The notes: generated from the sequence alone by a model not told the origin. Positions 49,904 through 63,960 are shown, numbered from the stretch's first letter. The stretch: DNA of 64,000 nucleotides from Nymphaea colorata (GCF_008831285.2 NC_045139.1:5616704-5680703); one strand, 5' to 3'. A program made the numbers and translations.

Positions 49904-52900
49904 CTTGGTAAACATATTTACTTGGGGGAAAAAAAATCCTGATTACCACAGAAAGGCTAAATATTTCAGACTCCCAACTCACTTTTGCTAATTGCTGAGA
50001 ATGACATAGGGAAAATTTGCATTGCAACTTGCTTCATGGCTTTACTTCCAGGGGAACCTGCAAGAGCTAGTTCCTTCAGGAACGGATAGACACTTTCAAA
50101 CCTTTCAGTTGCCTGTAAAACCAAACCATTAGTAATTGATTGAAAAGTAAGCCCAGTCTGCCTGATCAGTAAATAAATTGATGGATATGCAAGAGAAGTT
50201 TACCTTGATCCGAGCTGAAGAACTAGGGAAGGTAGCTTGCATCAACAAATCCAGTGCAGCTGGTGGTACCAGGCGCTCTCCCTTTCTCACAGCACCATTC
50301 AATAGAACAGGCTTTGCTTTAGGGCTTGACAAGATTCTATATAGGAACGTGTTTCAGAAACAATGTAAACCTTAAGGCACTTGGACTGGAAACTGAACAG
50401 CACGAACCTTTCCAATAATTGCAGAGCCAGGTCCCTTGAATGGGGATTGCTTGATTTCCCTACAGCCAAAGGCAGCAGGATTTGGACCCACAAAGCCATC
50501 CCTACAGCAATATCACCCTGACATGCCTAAGAACAACAAAGGCAAATAATCAATAGTAAGTTCATTGCACTCATAAAGATATGAAAGTAACAGTTAAGAA
50601 ATAAGGTTTACCTGGGCAATAACCCATACTAAGACAGGAAGTTTATCTTGCCCTTGATACTTTGAACTGGTTTTGAGTGTTTGCAACAGGTTGAATAATG
50701 CATCAGGTTTCCGCCTTAGCACCATAGCCAAAACAAGAAAAATGGCTACCTGCAGTTATAATATGAATATTCAACAATGCCACAAAAGCAACTGCTAGAA
50801 TGGAAAATTCATATATTTGGATGTGACCTTTGTAAATATCATAACCGAACCAACCCACCCCCCCCCCCCCACCAACACACAAAAAGAAAAAACAACAACA
50901 ACAACCTTCCCAATTCCTCAATTAAAATAACTGGCCCCACCCCTGAAATTTTATCAGAAAAATCTACATATTGTCTGCAACACAACAAAAGAAAAAGACT
51001 CCATGCATGATTTAGGAAATCTAGAGAAGACTAGAAAAGAGATGGTATCTCTTTGTCAAGCAACTGTATCATACAAATCTGTTGAAGCAGAACCAGCAAT
51101 ATCTCTTTGTCAACTGAAGAAATATGAGGGTAAAGGAGGAGCCAAAGGTTGAAGATAGGCTTGGGAATGACACAAGGGTAGTTAGAACTAGAAGGGACTT
51201 CAGCCAATGCATATAGCCTGGCAGTGAGGTCTAGTCACTCCGTTTTGTGATCTATGGAAGTGCTAGTCTACTTGCCTACTTAAATTGCAAGAATTTGATC
51301 AGGTATGAATAACTGGCACTCATTTTAGTGGCATATTGTGGGAACTGGGAACCTCATTTATAGGATCACTCCATTCTGTCGCGCTTTCTTTTACGACTAG
51401 TGGATGCATGGCTACCCATAGGTCTCAAGGAAGTCTGCATCGTACAGTCTAGACTCCAGAAAGGCAGAAAGTATTTCTAGAAAAGTGCAGTGTGGCAGTG
51501 CTTTGTTTTTCTATTGCAATTTACTCTAGAATGCTGATGTAAATTGACATGGTCTATTATTTCACAAGAAACAACTATTCCTATACCAGCCTCCAACAAA
51601 CTGAGTAGGCAAAATTTAAAGATGAGGTATAACAAAATTGACCTTCCCAAACAAGGTCAGCAAAATTTCAAGATGAAATATAACAAAACTGTCATTAATT
51701 ATTTAAACAAAAAATATTTGAAGAAATCACATGGAAACGTTACATGGAAGATGTCTCAGGGAAAAGAATATGACCTGTGCCTTGGAAGATGGCTGCTGAG
51801 TGGATTTCTTTGAGCCTTTAGCAGTTCCCTGATGGGCTACAAGGTCAGCGATTATACTATCCAATCCCCACAAAACAAAGTCACTAAGGGCATCTATAGG
51901 TATGTGGCCAATCCAGTCAACAGATGTTTTGTATACATCTTCGGCAATGGAATTCAATGGGACCTGAAATTTAAGAAAAAATGAAAATGAAATAATTATA
52001 ACATGTGGACAAAAAATCTCTAACGCATAGTGAATGTTCTACCAGAGAAAAAGAGAATGTGCTGAATGTTCATATGAGCAAGACATCAGAAAAACTGTTT
52101 CGTTGGGATGAATTTCTAATGATTTCAGGAAGTTATTCACAAAGAAAATAAGATTATTCTGAACATAAACTAGACATCTTTCAAAAAAATAATATTAACT
52201 CGTTTTATTTTCTCATTCTACACAATCAAAAGTATTTAGACAATCCACCAATATGTTATCTCATAAGACATTGGTGAAAAAAACCTAATGGCTGAACAAT
52301 GGTGCTGAATCACCAGTCAATAGAAAATCAATGAGAATTTAAGCATTCACAATCCAATCAGCTCACAAACAATACAGACAGGTCAACATGAAAGCAGCTT
52401 CAAGTATGCTAAGGTTCAGTTCATGAACGACAAACATGAATGATGCTGCAGAAGCTCCTTTGCACCATTCAAATAAAAAGCAAGGAATACACCGACTAAG
52501 ATAAATCAGAAAGTAATGGTCGAATTTGCTAAACATAAAGCTTCAAGATAGCCCATCATAATAAGTAGGAGGACCAAGAACAAACAGATAATGACCGTTC
52601 TTTAGTTTACTTCATGAGTAAAGTAATCAAAACTTGCAGCAAAACCTCATAATGAAAGTATTTGTTGTTGGACACAAGCACATTCATCAATGTAACAAAG
52701 ACAACAACTGACTATAGGAGAAAAGTAGGAAGAATCTGATCAACTACTATATTTACACCCGTAACAACTAACAAATGTATTCTATAATGTAGAAGCAGGT
52801 TATCTAAAACCAACGTAACCTTTGCTAGAAAAAAGCTCCACAACGTCCACATTTTTATACTAGAGTAACTTATGCCCGAAACAATGAAACCATGATTACC

Positions 52901-54150
52901 CATTAAACATTCTATTTCAGGCCGACTTGAAAATTTTCTTGGGAAAACTGACTCCAAGAAATGGATAAATGGAAATGCATGCGAAAGAAATTTAGGAACT
53001 CAATAATCAAGATTTTGTGGAACAGATATCAATCTGTAACTACGCAAGTTATCATCGGCATCTTTCAGTCGATGTTAGTTCCTACAGGCATGTTGCACTC
53101 CATTTATCCGTACAACAGGGACAAGTGAGCACGCATCATTACGGAGCTCGATCAATCCAATTTCATAGATAAGCGGGTTCATCAAAGCCCACCATGGGAA
53201 ATAAAAAGATCGAAGCTTCTCTGTAATGCTTAACTGGCACAAAAAAACTGTACCAGAAGATATCACGATCACGTTCCAAACAACCATCACCCTGCAAGAA
53301 CTACAACTAAATTCGGAATTTGCATCAGAAGTAACTTCAAGAAATCGAAACCTATGCATGCACATGTTCTATTCACCAACAACAGCAGTTCCCAAATTCT
53401 CAGCAGCAATCGACTCACATCCACGATCTTCGAAACGGGAGATTCTTTGAACATCTTGGTCCATGGGAACTGAGACGAGCTGACCGCGGAGAACGCCCTC
53501 GCATAGTAATCTGCAAATCTCATCAGCTGAATATCCGGCGCATTTTGATATGAACCCTAATTCATAAACCCAAAAACACAAAAATCAAGACTTTTTCAAA
53601 GTCTACTCCTCCAGGAATCAAAGTTCCACAAATCCAAGACCAGAAAACGCATGGATCACGATAAACCGCTGGAAACGACAAGAAAGAACCATAGATCGAG
53701 ACACACGGAGATATCCACGAGGAAAGCCGAGAGATTTGAAGGGTCAATCTTGGAGGCAGCCTCTGCAACGGTGACCTTCGGTTTCTTAGCCTTCTTCTGC
53801 TTCATCTTTTTCTCCTCCGCGGCGGTGGCCCCGTTCGGGTGCGAATTCTCGGCGTCGCTGTCCTCATCGGAGGTCCCAGCAGCGGCGGCCGCGGCTGGCT
53901 TCGCGAGAAACTCGGCCTGAAGGGAAGCCTTCTGGGCCTCTACTACGCGTTTCCGGCGCTCCTCAGCGTGCTGCTCCACGGATCGGAAGACGTTTCCGGC
54001 CTTATCGCCGTTAGCACGGATCGTGTCTCCGGAGGTGGAATTCTCGGGCTTCGACTTCCGCTGGCGCTTGTGGTAGACGACCTTCTGCCATCCGTGATTG
54101 CTCTGGGAATTCTCGACAGCTTCCACATAATTCGCAGAGCTTTCCTCCAT
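48849..54150 (-). CDS. TMEM214/DUF2359 family membrane protein (At1g23170/At1g70770-like)
   Basis: Ten exons on the minus strand: 54150-53707, 53556-53419, 51963-51775, 50749-50612, 50526-50408, 50336-50204, 50112-49983, 49489-49410, 49310-49176, 49088-48849 (stop TGA). All introns are GT-AG, phases agree, and the product is 581 residues. The first ATG is at 54150; the upstream in-frame codon at 54168 is only GTG. The N-terminus has NHGWQKVVYHKRQRK, then an Ala/Lys-rich low-complexity linker, then PDIQLMRFADYYARAFSAVS with FPWTKMF. Later come FVLWGLDSIIADLVAHQG, KPVLLNGAVRKGERLVPP and the FIWCLSQNSECYKHW stretch, all typical of plant DUF2359 proteins. A C-terminal membrane helix lies near residues 543-560 (TSLLITLAVGVAVYAVAS). 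Family members are ER-associated; their plant role is poorly known. Confidence 0.92.
49867..49902. repeat. compound (TG)n(AG)n microsatellite in TMEM214-like intron 7
   Basis: A TG run passes into an AG run within the intron between exons 7 and 8. Confidence 0.9.
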
Positions 54151-57100
54151 CTTGAAAGTTGAAACCACAGAAAGAAGAGGAAGAAAAAAGAAAGAAGAAG
54201 ACGCAGAAGAGAAAAACGGAGAAACGCACGAGCTTTTATATCGCTACATTTGCGCTTCGCTTACCAAAATAGCCTCGTCATTTATTATATACCTACAGAG
54301 TATTTTTATTATCTCTATCTTACCATGAATTCCTTTAAATATCATTATTTTATTATAATTGATTTTAACAAAAAAAAAATTGTACATGTGGCTCTGGAAG
54401 ATGGGATACTTGTCTTTTAAATAGGTAAAAAATTTCAAATTTTATTATTTCGATTATTTTAGTGAATAAAAATGCATCCCCTTTCCTCACTAATGTTGAC
54501 GACCCTATTGACGATATTCGATTGAACTGTTCTAAAGAAAATTAAAAAAATTAAATCGAATACATTTTATAAACAAAATCAAATTGGACTTTAATTTAAG
54601 AAATGACATCTAAATGGATTCAAATTCAGTTTCAAATAAATATTCAATGGATTTTTTAATATGATAAAAATAATGGAACGCGGTTAATATCCAAAAAGTC
54701 TTTTAAAGATTGGCCGCGTAAATTCGTTTTCAGTAAAAATGTTAAAAAAAGAATAAAATAAAAAAAATAAATGGTGGGGTATGTTGGGCAATAAGTGAAA
54801 AGAAGTGGACATTGTTGGGAGTCCAAATATGAAATCCAAAGCCGCCACACGTCAAGGGTGACCAGATCCGATTAAGGCGAGGATCCACGTTCTTTCCATT
54901 TTCTCAAAACTAAAATTTGTCATTTTAGATTCACCGGAATCAATTATCCGTCTTTCATGGGTCCCCGGTTCGGGGCAGAACTGCTGACCGGTTCGATCTA
55001 AAATCCGATGGAGATTCCCCTCTTGGTCCACCACTTTTCGTTAGGAGTCCATAATTTATTCTAAATTGGACATTTTGCACCTCTTTTTAATGTATTCAGG
55101 AAAACCGCTTAAAGCTTAAAAAAATTTGCTGCTTACTGGCTGAGACAGCGAGACTGAGAGACTTCTGCCTCCTACTTTTATTAAAACTGAATGAAAGAAT
55201 ACAAACAAATCAAGAAAAACTAGAAGAGATCGCAACAGACCCACTCAACAGAGACCATATGTCATATTTCATCCCAAAGATTAAAGCCTTTCCTCCCTTA
55301 GGTAAGATCTAAATGCAAACTTCTTTTATCTTTTCAATTATTCCATTTATATGGAATAAACTTGAAACTAAGTCAGATATTACATTTTAAGGAATGTTCC
55401 GTAATGATTGAAGCTCACTCTTACACCAGGCTCAAGCTCCTGGTTTGGTAGATCTCAACGTGCTCCCTAACTCTTCTTTCTCTTAAGAGAGAAGAAAGTC
55501 AGGGCAATTTTACTGATTAATTAATTGTCTCCTTTATATGTCTTTTGAAGATTTTTCTCAGACATTCATCCATTCTCCCTCTTACGCGACCCCAATTTGA
55601 AATGTTAAATCAGCTCTGCTACCAACTTTCACAATATGACTTAAGATACACGTGACCCCAATTCGAAATGTTAAATCAGCTCTCCCACCAACTTTCACAA
55701 TACGAACACACTCTCCACAGCAGGTTCAGGCTCCTAGTCTTGCAGGTCTCAATCTACCCCCTAGAAGCTTCAATTCCTCCTTTGAAATGAATAAAAACCA
55801 ATGCATTCTACCTCCTAACCGACCACTTAATTTGTATGCTTTTAAACCAATACATTTTACCTCTTAACCGCCTACATAATTTGTATGTTTTTAAATATTT
55901 CTCTTCATCTTCGATATGAGACTAAACTTTCACATGTTTATACTTACTCCTCAGGGTAATTCTGATTCCAAAAACAAATCAGAATTTAAAATGTCTGCCA
56001 CCAAACTGCCCATCAAGAAATTGGCTGCATTCCTTCATATTTAACTCTAAATGAAAACATTTAGCTGACCATTTATCATACCAAAATTTAATCATTCCTT
56101 CTCCAATTCTCTAGACTGCTTGACTAGACCAATGTCTTTCCATTCAGGGGCGAAATCAAGATTTTCTTTAGGAACAGGCCGACAGTCCAACCTCTGAATT
56201 TGGGTAGGGCCAACTGAATTCAAATACAAAAAAAACCATGGTGTAATTAAAAAAAAAGTATTTTTTTCATTGGCCGGGGTGGATCTATGGCTTAAGCTCC
56301 CTCCCCCCTGTTTCCATCTCGGACAACTCCTCCCCAAAACCAAGAACTTCTTTTGTCCCCTTAAACCATTTGCCCTTTCATAGCATTTACCGACAACAAG
56401 TTTGACGCAAAAAATAGAAGTGCAGTGCCTGTATTTGGCATCACAGTAAAAGAAGTAGGCCTGAAAATGAAAGGTTTTTCAACCGAATGGAAGCGATACG
56501 GATCGGTTCTCAGTGAGACGAGTCGTAGCTGGTCCGGTGTTGGCTCTAAGAACGTGTACGATTTGGAGCCTTGACCTTCGCTGGGACTGCATTCTGACCC
56601 ACCCAATCTTCATCGGATCCGGTAAGTAGGATCCGGATCTTCGGACCGATACCGGGTCTTACCTAACCAAAAAGGTAGATGATCTCTCTTTGGACCTTTG
56701 ACTTGGAATGGGTCAAACCAAGCCAGCAGTTTTTTATTTAATTTGTCAAAACTTTTTGAAAAAAAAAAAGTTTCAATTACGACAACTTAAAATCTTGTGG
56801 CTAATGCTTTTTTTTAATTTTGAGAGAGAGAGAGAGTTCCTCTTATGTATAAAGGTTGTTTTCTGTGTCGTAAACGATGCACTTGCTATACTTCAACTTG
56901 CATATTGATATTTTCCTTTTGTCTCTCTTGCAGATTCCGTTAATGTGTTTCTTCACCAATTCATGTGACTTGATGCCAATTACAAATGTTAAAAATTTTA
57001 AAATATATATATATATATATATATATAAAGTATTTTACAAAGTAAAAATGAAAGAAAAACATGAAATGTGGAAGTTTTAAGTTAACTACAAAATTGAATG

Positions 57101-60052
57101 GGATACCCTGAAGAGGTGGTGAAAGTTTGCTTTCTTTTTTTAGGATTCAGGGTTGCAATTGGCTATAGTGTCGTGCATCTACCATTTACAATTTAAAGAA
57201 ATAGCATTTTATGAAAATCACGAGATCATTTCAATTCAAATAAGCCGATTGAACATGAACCGAGCTGATTTTCCGCTAAAACCAACACTGATTAGGTAAC
57301 AAAAAAACAACACTAAAGTATCTTCAAATTATTGTCGTAACGTATGTAATCTCGAATGATATTGTGATAGGATTTGTATCTCTGCACATTCTGAAAAGAA
57401 TGAAGATTATTTATACGTTGAAAGTTTCTGCATCCATTTTCTTATTTAATATTTAGAAAATTGTGGTTCTTTCTTTATGATTTTGAGAGAAAATACTGCA
57501 AAACCTATTGTCATTATTATGATATTATTTAATATTCTCTTTTTCCTTTTGGTCTTTGCAGTTTTTAAACAATATGAGTCCAGTTTTAGGTTCCAACATT
57601 CTTTTAGTAAGGTAACTTAACCAAAGTAATTGAAATCGATCTTGGGAATCTAAAACACCTTATGATATAATTGGAAAAACAAAACAGTCAGATATCCTGA
57701 GAATCTAAGCATTGAGATTAAGATCGTTTTTTAAATAGATGCCTTTGACGCCTCCTGAATTTTGTCAAACAAGATAAATGGTTCTGATTCTGCATTTGCC
57801 TTTTTCCGACCACCCACTTGACAAAGTGGTGTTCTTGCTCCGTCAGATCCGCACCAGTAACCTCTTGTTTCTCTTTCTCCTATCCTGAAGCGCTTCATTC
57901 TTCCTTTCGCTCTGCCTTTCACTTACTTCCGGTGTTGCATCGACTGCATCATGAGGTCGCCTTCCGGATTCAATGGCTTCAAGCGTTCTCGTACGCTTGA
58001 ACCTTGCAGGTGTTTCTATTCGTGAGGATGATCTTAATTCTTAAACGATTGGGGTCTGGTAGCGGACGCCTTGGGAGACTAGAGAAGCACGGATGTTATG
58101 GTCAGGTTCCTTCAACTTAATTGAAGTTGTTGATTCTCCCACCTTGAGGTATCTGCATTGGCCATACCCCCTCCTGTGGCTGCTGCTGCTTCTCATGGTC
58201 GTTGTTCCTGTTTGAGGATGTTCCGCTCTGCATGCAGAGATCTGGGCACCAATCGTTTTGCCTTAGTAAGTTGCCCGGCTTTCATCTGCGACTCAAACAG
58301 GGGGTGATCTGATCCCATTTCCCAGAACCATTGTTTCATCTTGATCCATCGTTGCTATTTTGGACTTCCAATCTTTTGTGGAAGCCAGCTTTGATTCAGA
58401 CATCTTAGCTACAGGCCGGGAAGTGGCACATTCACTATTGTTCGGTTCCACAATCCAATCAATATCCTCCCCTTTCCATCTGAAATATACTCTAATTCCT
58501 TAGTTTTTATCATTTAGCTTTCATATTTTGAGTCAACGCCTATGCAGATCATGTGCTTGAAGAAATGAACCGTTTTGTCATTTTTACCTTTTAACCATAG
58601 TTCGAATTTTTATGGCGGTAGCTTCTTCTCAGGTTGCACGGTTTTCGAAAAATATACCTTGCTGAAGTAGCCATCACCGGTTTCCATTGTGAAACTTGTA
58701 CTATTGTTGCAAAGTTCAAGCTTATCTATCCAAGGGCTGTTAAAAGAATGATCATTAACTGCTCGCCTTCACTGAATAGTTACCGAAAGAAGCTGAAGTT
58801 GAGATGCAGTTTGATGCCTTCTGCACGCACGCAGATCATCGTCTGCAACTGCTTTGGAGTTTAAGTGATCTGTCTTCCACATCATCGAGCAAAGCTATTG
58901 GGTCTAGTTGGTAAATCATTGCACTACTGCTGCTCTTTTGCCTTTTCAGTCGGTCCTGTAAATGGTTCACTTTCTTTGTTTTATTTGACTTTATTTGATG
59001 AGAAAAAAGAATCAAACAAGTTCAAGTCCGTAGGTTATATCTTGATGTTGCAGCACTCCCCTGTTTCTTCATATGGCTGACTAAGTTCTTACAGTGCTCC
59101 AACTAAGGAATGAGATACTTTTTTATAGATTTCCAACTCTGAGGAGTGAGAGACTCTGATTGTGTGTTTATTTCCTTCCATCAAGTTAGTTGAATGAGTT
59201 TGCAAGTTAGAACTGGAGTCAAGATGCAAAAGGCATTAATTAGTGAATTTCGTTATGGTTGCCTAATGAGATGTGCTTTATCATGAAATCAGGCCTCAGA
59301 AGCTGGAATTTGCTCAAGTTTTTGACGGAAATTACCTAGGGAAGTCTGCTTGGATCAAAGACGATGGGGGGTAGCATCTAATTCATGACCCTAAAACATC
59401 TAATTCATGACCTTAAAATCCTTCTCTTCATGGGCATACAAAAAAGTGAAAGTTTTGATAGACAAATTCACAGCAGAACTGCCCCATTCTCCCATATATC
59501 ATCATTGTAAGGCCACTATCCTTTTGATTTACTGGTAAGAAAAGGACCTCAATGTACTGGTAACTTGAAAGTTGAGAATGTTGTAACACAACTTGGTCGG
59601 CAGCAGGTGGGTGGTTGTATTTTTCATCTAAGCGGCAGGCAAATTAATGTCATATACCCAACATCGTTCCAGCTGCTTTCCCCCATTGATTACTGCTTTT
59701 TTTTTTTTTTAACTGTATTAAGCACGTATTAATACAGTTTTCTTGAGTAATAAAGGTTGCAGGCCAACCTCCAGCAGGACTATTTCTTCTTCTTCTTAAT
59801 GTTTTAGACCTTAAAAGGTTTGGTTGTCATAAAAGAGAAAAAAAAGTTAATAAGGATGAATGCGTTCCTCATCTGCTGATTTGCCATCAAAACTCTGTAT
59901 AATAGTTCACGCGTACGTCTAGCTCTAAAGTGGCACAAGATTTGGAATATAATAGAAATGTAATAGAAATAGTAGACCAATGCATTCAAAATTTTCAACA
60001 TCTTCTTATGAGTATACAACGTAATGCAGGAAGGCTTTGATTCTCTAGTAAT
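54151..60052. other. intergenic region between TMEM214-like and F-box genes
   Basis: It begins with the TMEM214-like leader and promoter. An AT-rich repeat related to those at 22.9 and 63.6 kb lies near 54.5-54.66 kb. The phrase AATTTGAAATGTTAAATCAGC recurs near-identically at about 55600 and 55657. GC-richer repeat words occur near 56.5-56.65 kb and a (TA)n run at 57002-57028. The 57.78-58.95 kb stretch is less AT-rich and has exon-like composition, but I could not build or recognise a protein there. Confidence 0.55.
54233..54240 (-). promoter_or_regulatory. TATA box of the TMEM214-like gene
   Basis: On the minus strand the sequence reads TATAAAAG, 83-90 bases upstream of the start codon. 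This places the transcription start roughly 50-60 bases before the ATG. Confidence 0.6.
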
Positions 60053-62093
60053 TCAAGGATTGTGGTGCAAATGTGAAACAATACGGACAACAGACCATCC
60101 TAGAGAAGCCTCAACAGAATTATGGCCCAATTTTTCAAATATCAGAGCAACACGAGGAGAAGCTTTCCATGTAGACGCCAGTTCATCTCTAATCTGCAGC
60201 TTCTCTCTATGATTGAGCAAATTGCAGAACTTAATCTTCATCTGCCTAAGTGCCTGTGAGTTGGATAGCATGAATTTTGCGAAACTCATGTCAACTTTGT
60301 CACTGAAGTCATTTATTGTAACTTCTTTGAGGTGTTCATGACAAGCAAAGCGCTTCTGATTTTGCCAGTAGTCTTCTGCACTGATGAGCTTCTGACCACA
60401 AATAGGTAAACCAGTCTGGGAAAAAAGAAAAAACATATGAAAAGAGATATTAGCAAATATGAAATCCCTGCAAAAATACATTTTTAGATTAATGACTTCA
60501 ATAGGAATCATGTATGTGATTTGTGAGTATGACCTTCATAACTAGCTTCTGCAGGATGGGTGAATTTTGCAGCAAACAGGCAATCAGTGTCATCTCTGAC
60601 GGTGTCTTCAACTTCAAATCCATAGACAAATTCAATTCTACCAAAGAGTAGAAACCACCATTGCCTGTGCTATTGTAGACACATGGACAAATTGGACCCT
60701 AAAATCAAACAAGAAAGAGACCAACATTCCATAAGAAAAACCAAAAGAAAACCAGAAGAAGTACTCTTGGCAACTGATTTTTGCTTCTATCGTAAGGATA
60801 GTAGAAAGAGAAGCAAAATAACGAGTGCTGGAGCTAAATGTCAGAATTATGAAAGAGGATTTGGAATATTTTTGCTTTTATCTTCAGTTACTCGCAGCTG
60901 ATAAAATGCAGTGGAAAACATGAAATCTAAAAAGAACAATTGACAAAAACAAGATAAAATTTGAATGAATAGCAAAAACAAGCTCATGGTTGGTTGTTCA
61001 TATTTACACGCTGCAATTAAGGTATATACAACACAAATTAGGCAGTTAATAAAAAAATTTGAAACTTGGATGTTTTTGTTATTGCACTAGCAGTTAGGTG
61101 CCTTCCTGTAATGTTTAATATCTATTTATTTTGAAAATGCCATGTTACTACCAATGAAAACTAGCCTGACAAAAATAGTTCTTTATTTTTCTCATGCTAT
61201 CCGTACGTGTTTGACAACTTTATGCAAAATACAATATTATTGCAACATCAACAAGAAACATCTCTGACTACGTACTATAGAAGTAAATAAAACTGCAATT
61301 AGTTACGATAACTAGATCTGTGCTAGGTAAGGGAAATTTGGCATCTCACCTTGAAGTATGTGTTTATGCATAAGGTGATCCTCTTGAGACAAGGGAAGGC
61401 GCTCATGAATTTGATTAACCCATAACCAATTCCTCCATAGCCACCAAAGTGAATTGCATTAGGCTGTTCAACAGACCAAGAAACATGCTTAGTATCTGTG
61501 ACCACAGGCACACTGCAAGCCACCTCTAAGGACCTTAAGGTCTGCAACTCGACGCGCAGCGCGCCGAAGGATTCAAATCCAGAGCACTTGATCATCTTTA
61601 AGCTCTCAAGGCAGCGACAGCCAGAAAGCAGGCGGCGGAACTGATCAGAACTGAAGGTGGTGCAAGTGAGCTCCAAGGTTTTGAGGCTTCTGAAGTTGTT
61701 GATCTGCTCATGAATCACCTTGATCGCACAGTAGGTCAACTTCAGTGACTTCAGGAGCTTTCCATCTTTCTCATCACAACTGGTTAAGATCAGGTTGGTG
61801 CTTACAACGTTTATGAGGCTAGGTAACTTGGGAGTTCGACGATGCAATTGTACCCGTCTCTGATCACTGTCCTTGGCAATCGGAGTAGTCTGCCATGAAA
61901 GCAGAACTTGTTCTTTGACTCTGAACCTTCCCCAGGTCACGAAGACAATGCCGGGCACGAGGAGCCATGCGTCCTTCCACCTCTTCGACAGGATGGAGGT
62001 TGCCACTAAATCCTTCGTGGGCAAGCGAGAAAGGATGCAGGCGAGTATGTCATCAGGCAAGTCTGAGATGCGGTCACAGTTCTCCTCCTCCAT
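60053..62093 (-). CDS. F-box/FBD/LRR protein
   Basis: Three exons on the minus strand: 62093-61350, 60698-60534, 60415-60053 (stop TGA), all GT-AG and phase 0, giving 423 residues. The N-terminus is an F-box, with DRISDLPDDILACILSRLPT at residues 7-26 continuing to SKRWKDAW, the SKP1-binding motif of SCF ubiquitin ligases. LRR-like strands follow (SLKLTYCAI, SLKTLELTCTTF, CLESLKMIKCSGF). The C-terminal FBD region has HLKEVTINDFSDKVDMSFAK near residues 331-350, then a QALRQMKIKF stretch. The ATG at 62093 was chosen because the longer open frame upstream begins only with TTG, and plant F-box proteins usually start just before the F-box. The exon 2 donor (AAG|GTCATA) is weak. The product would be a substrate receptor; its target is unknown. 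Confidence 0.88.
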
Positions 62094-63494
62094 CTCTGTC
62101 TCTCTCTGTTCCTCTGTTGCACTCTTAACAAACTGAGAAGGAAAGACTAAAAACTTCTCTGAGTTATCTGCAGAGAGGATGTGCACAATGGGAACTCCTT
62201 TTCTCTGAGTACAGTGCAGAAAACCATGCAAGCTTCTAGAGAGAGATTATGAGATTACTCGCCAAGAGCAACATAAATACATACAAACATCATTAACTTC
62301 AAGAAAGGAAAGTTACTAAAAAGTAAAAACTAATAGCTGCCGATGAGAGAGTTGTAAGGAGTTTCCAGATTTCGTTTTCTTGCTTTTAATCACTTGATTA
62401 CTTCACAGATTTTCACTGTTTTTGCGGGACCATAAACGTTCAAAAAGCTAGAGGAAGAAGGAGCGGTTGCTGTAATACCGAAGAAGTCAAGCCTGGTCGT
62501 CTAAGTGTCTAACTACCTCATGCCTGAAGAAGAAACTGCCCTTTTCGACGTGAAATCGAGTTAATTTATCGACTGTCACTCGTGATCTTAAACAAATCAA
62601 AATAAAAATAATGTCTGATCGCTATATTTAAGTTTCTAAAAAGAATTATTTTGTCATGGGTAGTGACCAGTAAGATAAGAAAAATCTGGAAGACCAACTA
62701 AGCAGACAAATTCTTTGTTACTAAAAACGCATCTTAAGCGAAAAGAGGGGGAGAGAATCTGTTCCTTCCTGTGCCAATGAATTCGGAAAGGACGAAAACG
62801 GGAACTTTCTATTTTACAGCAATGGAAAAAGTTGGCAGAAAAAGCAGAAAGTTGCTTGCGTGCGAAGAACTGATTATAATGTTTTTCAAATTATGTTTTG
62901 GAAACTTTGCTTTTTTGGCCAAAATACAATGTCTCCTAATACCAAGCTTTCTTTTACACTAACTGTTACTTTTTTATGCGGAGTTCTTTCTTTTTGTTCA
63001 GGTCGATACGATCCCGGCTTGAATCAAATTCAACAATCGAAGTGACCAAAAAAAAAAAAAAATCTTTCATTAACTGACAAGCTTTTTTGAAATTGAGAGT
63101 CAGTTTGGACCAACATTAGGAAGATAAACCATGGATAATATGACAGAGATAGAACCCGACACTATTATAGATTTAAAAATCCAAATTGGTGCAATGGAAA
63201 ATGGTAATGGCCGCACAAAGATAAGATTGAGATTGAAATTAAGAGAGACAAACGGATCACACTTGCCCAAATGCAATCAAAATGTTATTTTATTAAAAGA
63301 AGCAGTGGAGATATGTCAAAGAGGTATCATGTCCCTACACAAGGGTGCACATTTTCACATAAATCATTGTAAATAGAACATCCTAACTGAATCAACCTCC
63401 ATTGTCCGTGTCCAACTTTCGCAATATAGGTTCCACTACTGTCTATACCCGACCATTTTCAAGATGGATCATATAAATCGGATTATTCGCTAAG

Positions 63495-63616
63495 AATGTC
63501 AATATATTTGATTTATATCGGATACTTGATTAAACTGTTCTAAAGGAAACTGGATAATGTCAATATATTTGATTTATATCGGATACTTGATTAAACTGTT
63601 CTAAAGGAAACTGGAT
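63495..63616. repeat. 61-bp perfect tandem duplication
   Basis: Two identical 61-base units, starting AATGTCAATATATTTG and ending GGAAACTGGAT, lie head to tail (63495-63555, 63556-63616). Confidence 0.95.
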
Positions 63617-63955
63617 ATGAAAAAAAAATTAATACTTGATTAAGAAATTGGATCAGATTTAAATTTAAGATACGACATCTGATCAGATTCAAAGATACAT
63701 AAATATCTAATCAAATTTGGATCAGATTTAATTTTATAACTATCACACATCTAATGCTTTTATATTTTGAAAATCAATTATATTCAATTCAAAAATCAGA
63801 TTCGGATTGGATTTAGATCATGAAATAGGATTTACGATTTTGGATTCGTATATGCCTTTTCTTTGTTCATATTTGAATATGAATAAGTGAATATTTGAAA
63901 AAGCGGATACAACAATAACAGAGTAGCATTCACAGATTTCTATATTCAAAAAGAT

Positions 63956-63960
<5 letters not shown>

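Noticed and set aside
53839-54162. 107-residue plus-strand frame
   Set aside because: It is antisense to exon 1 of the TMEM214-like gene, whose coding strand carries the family motifs.
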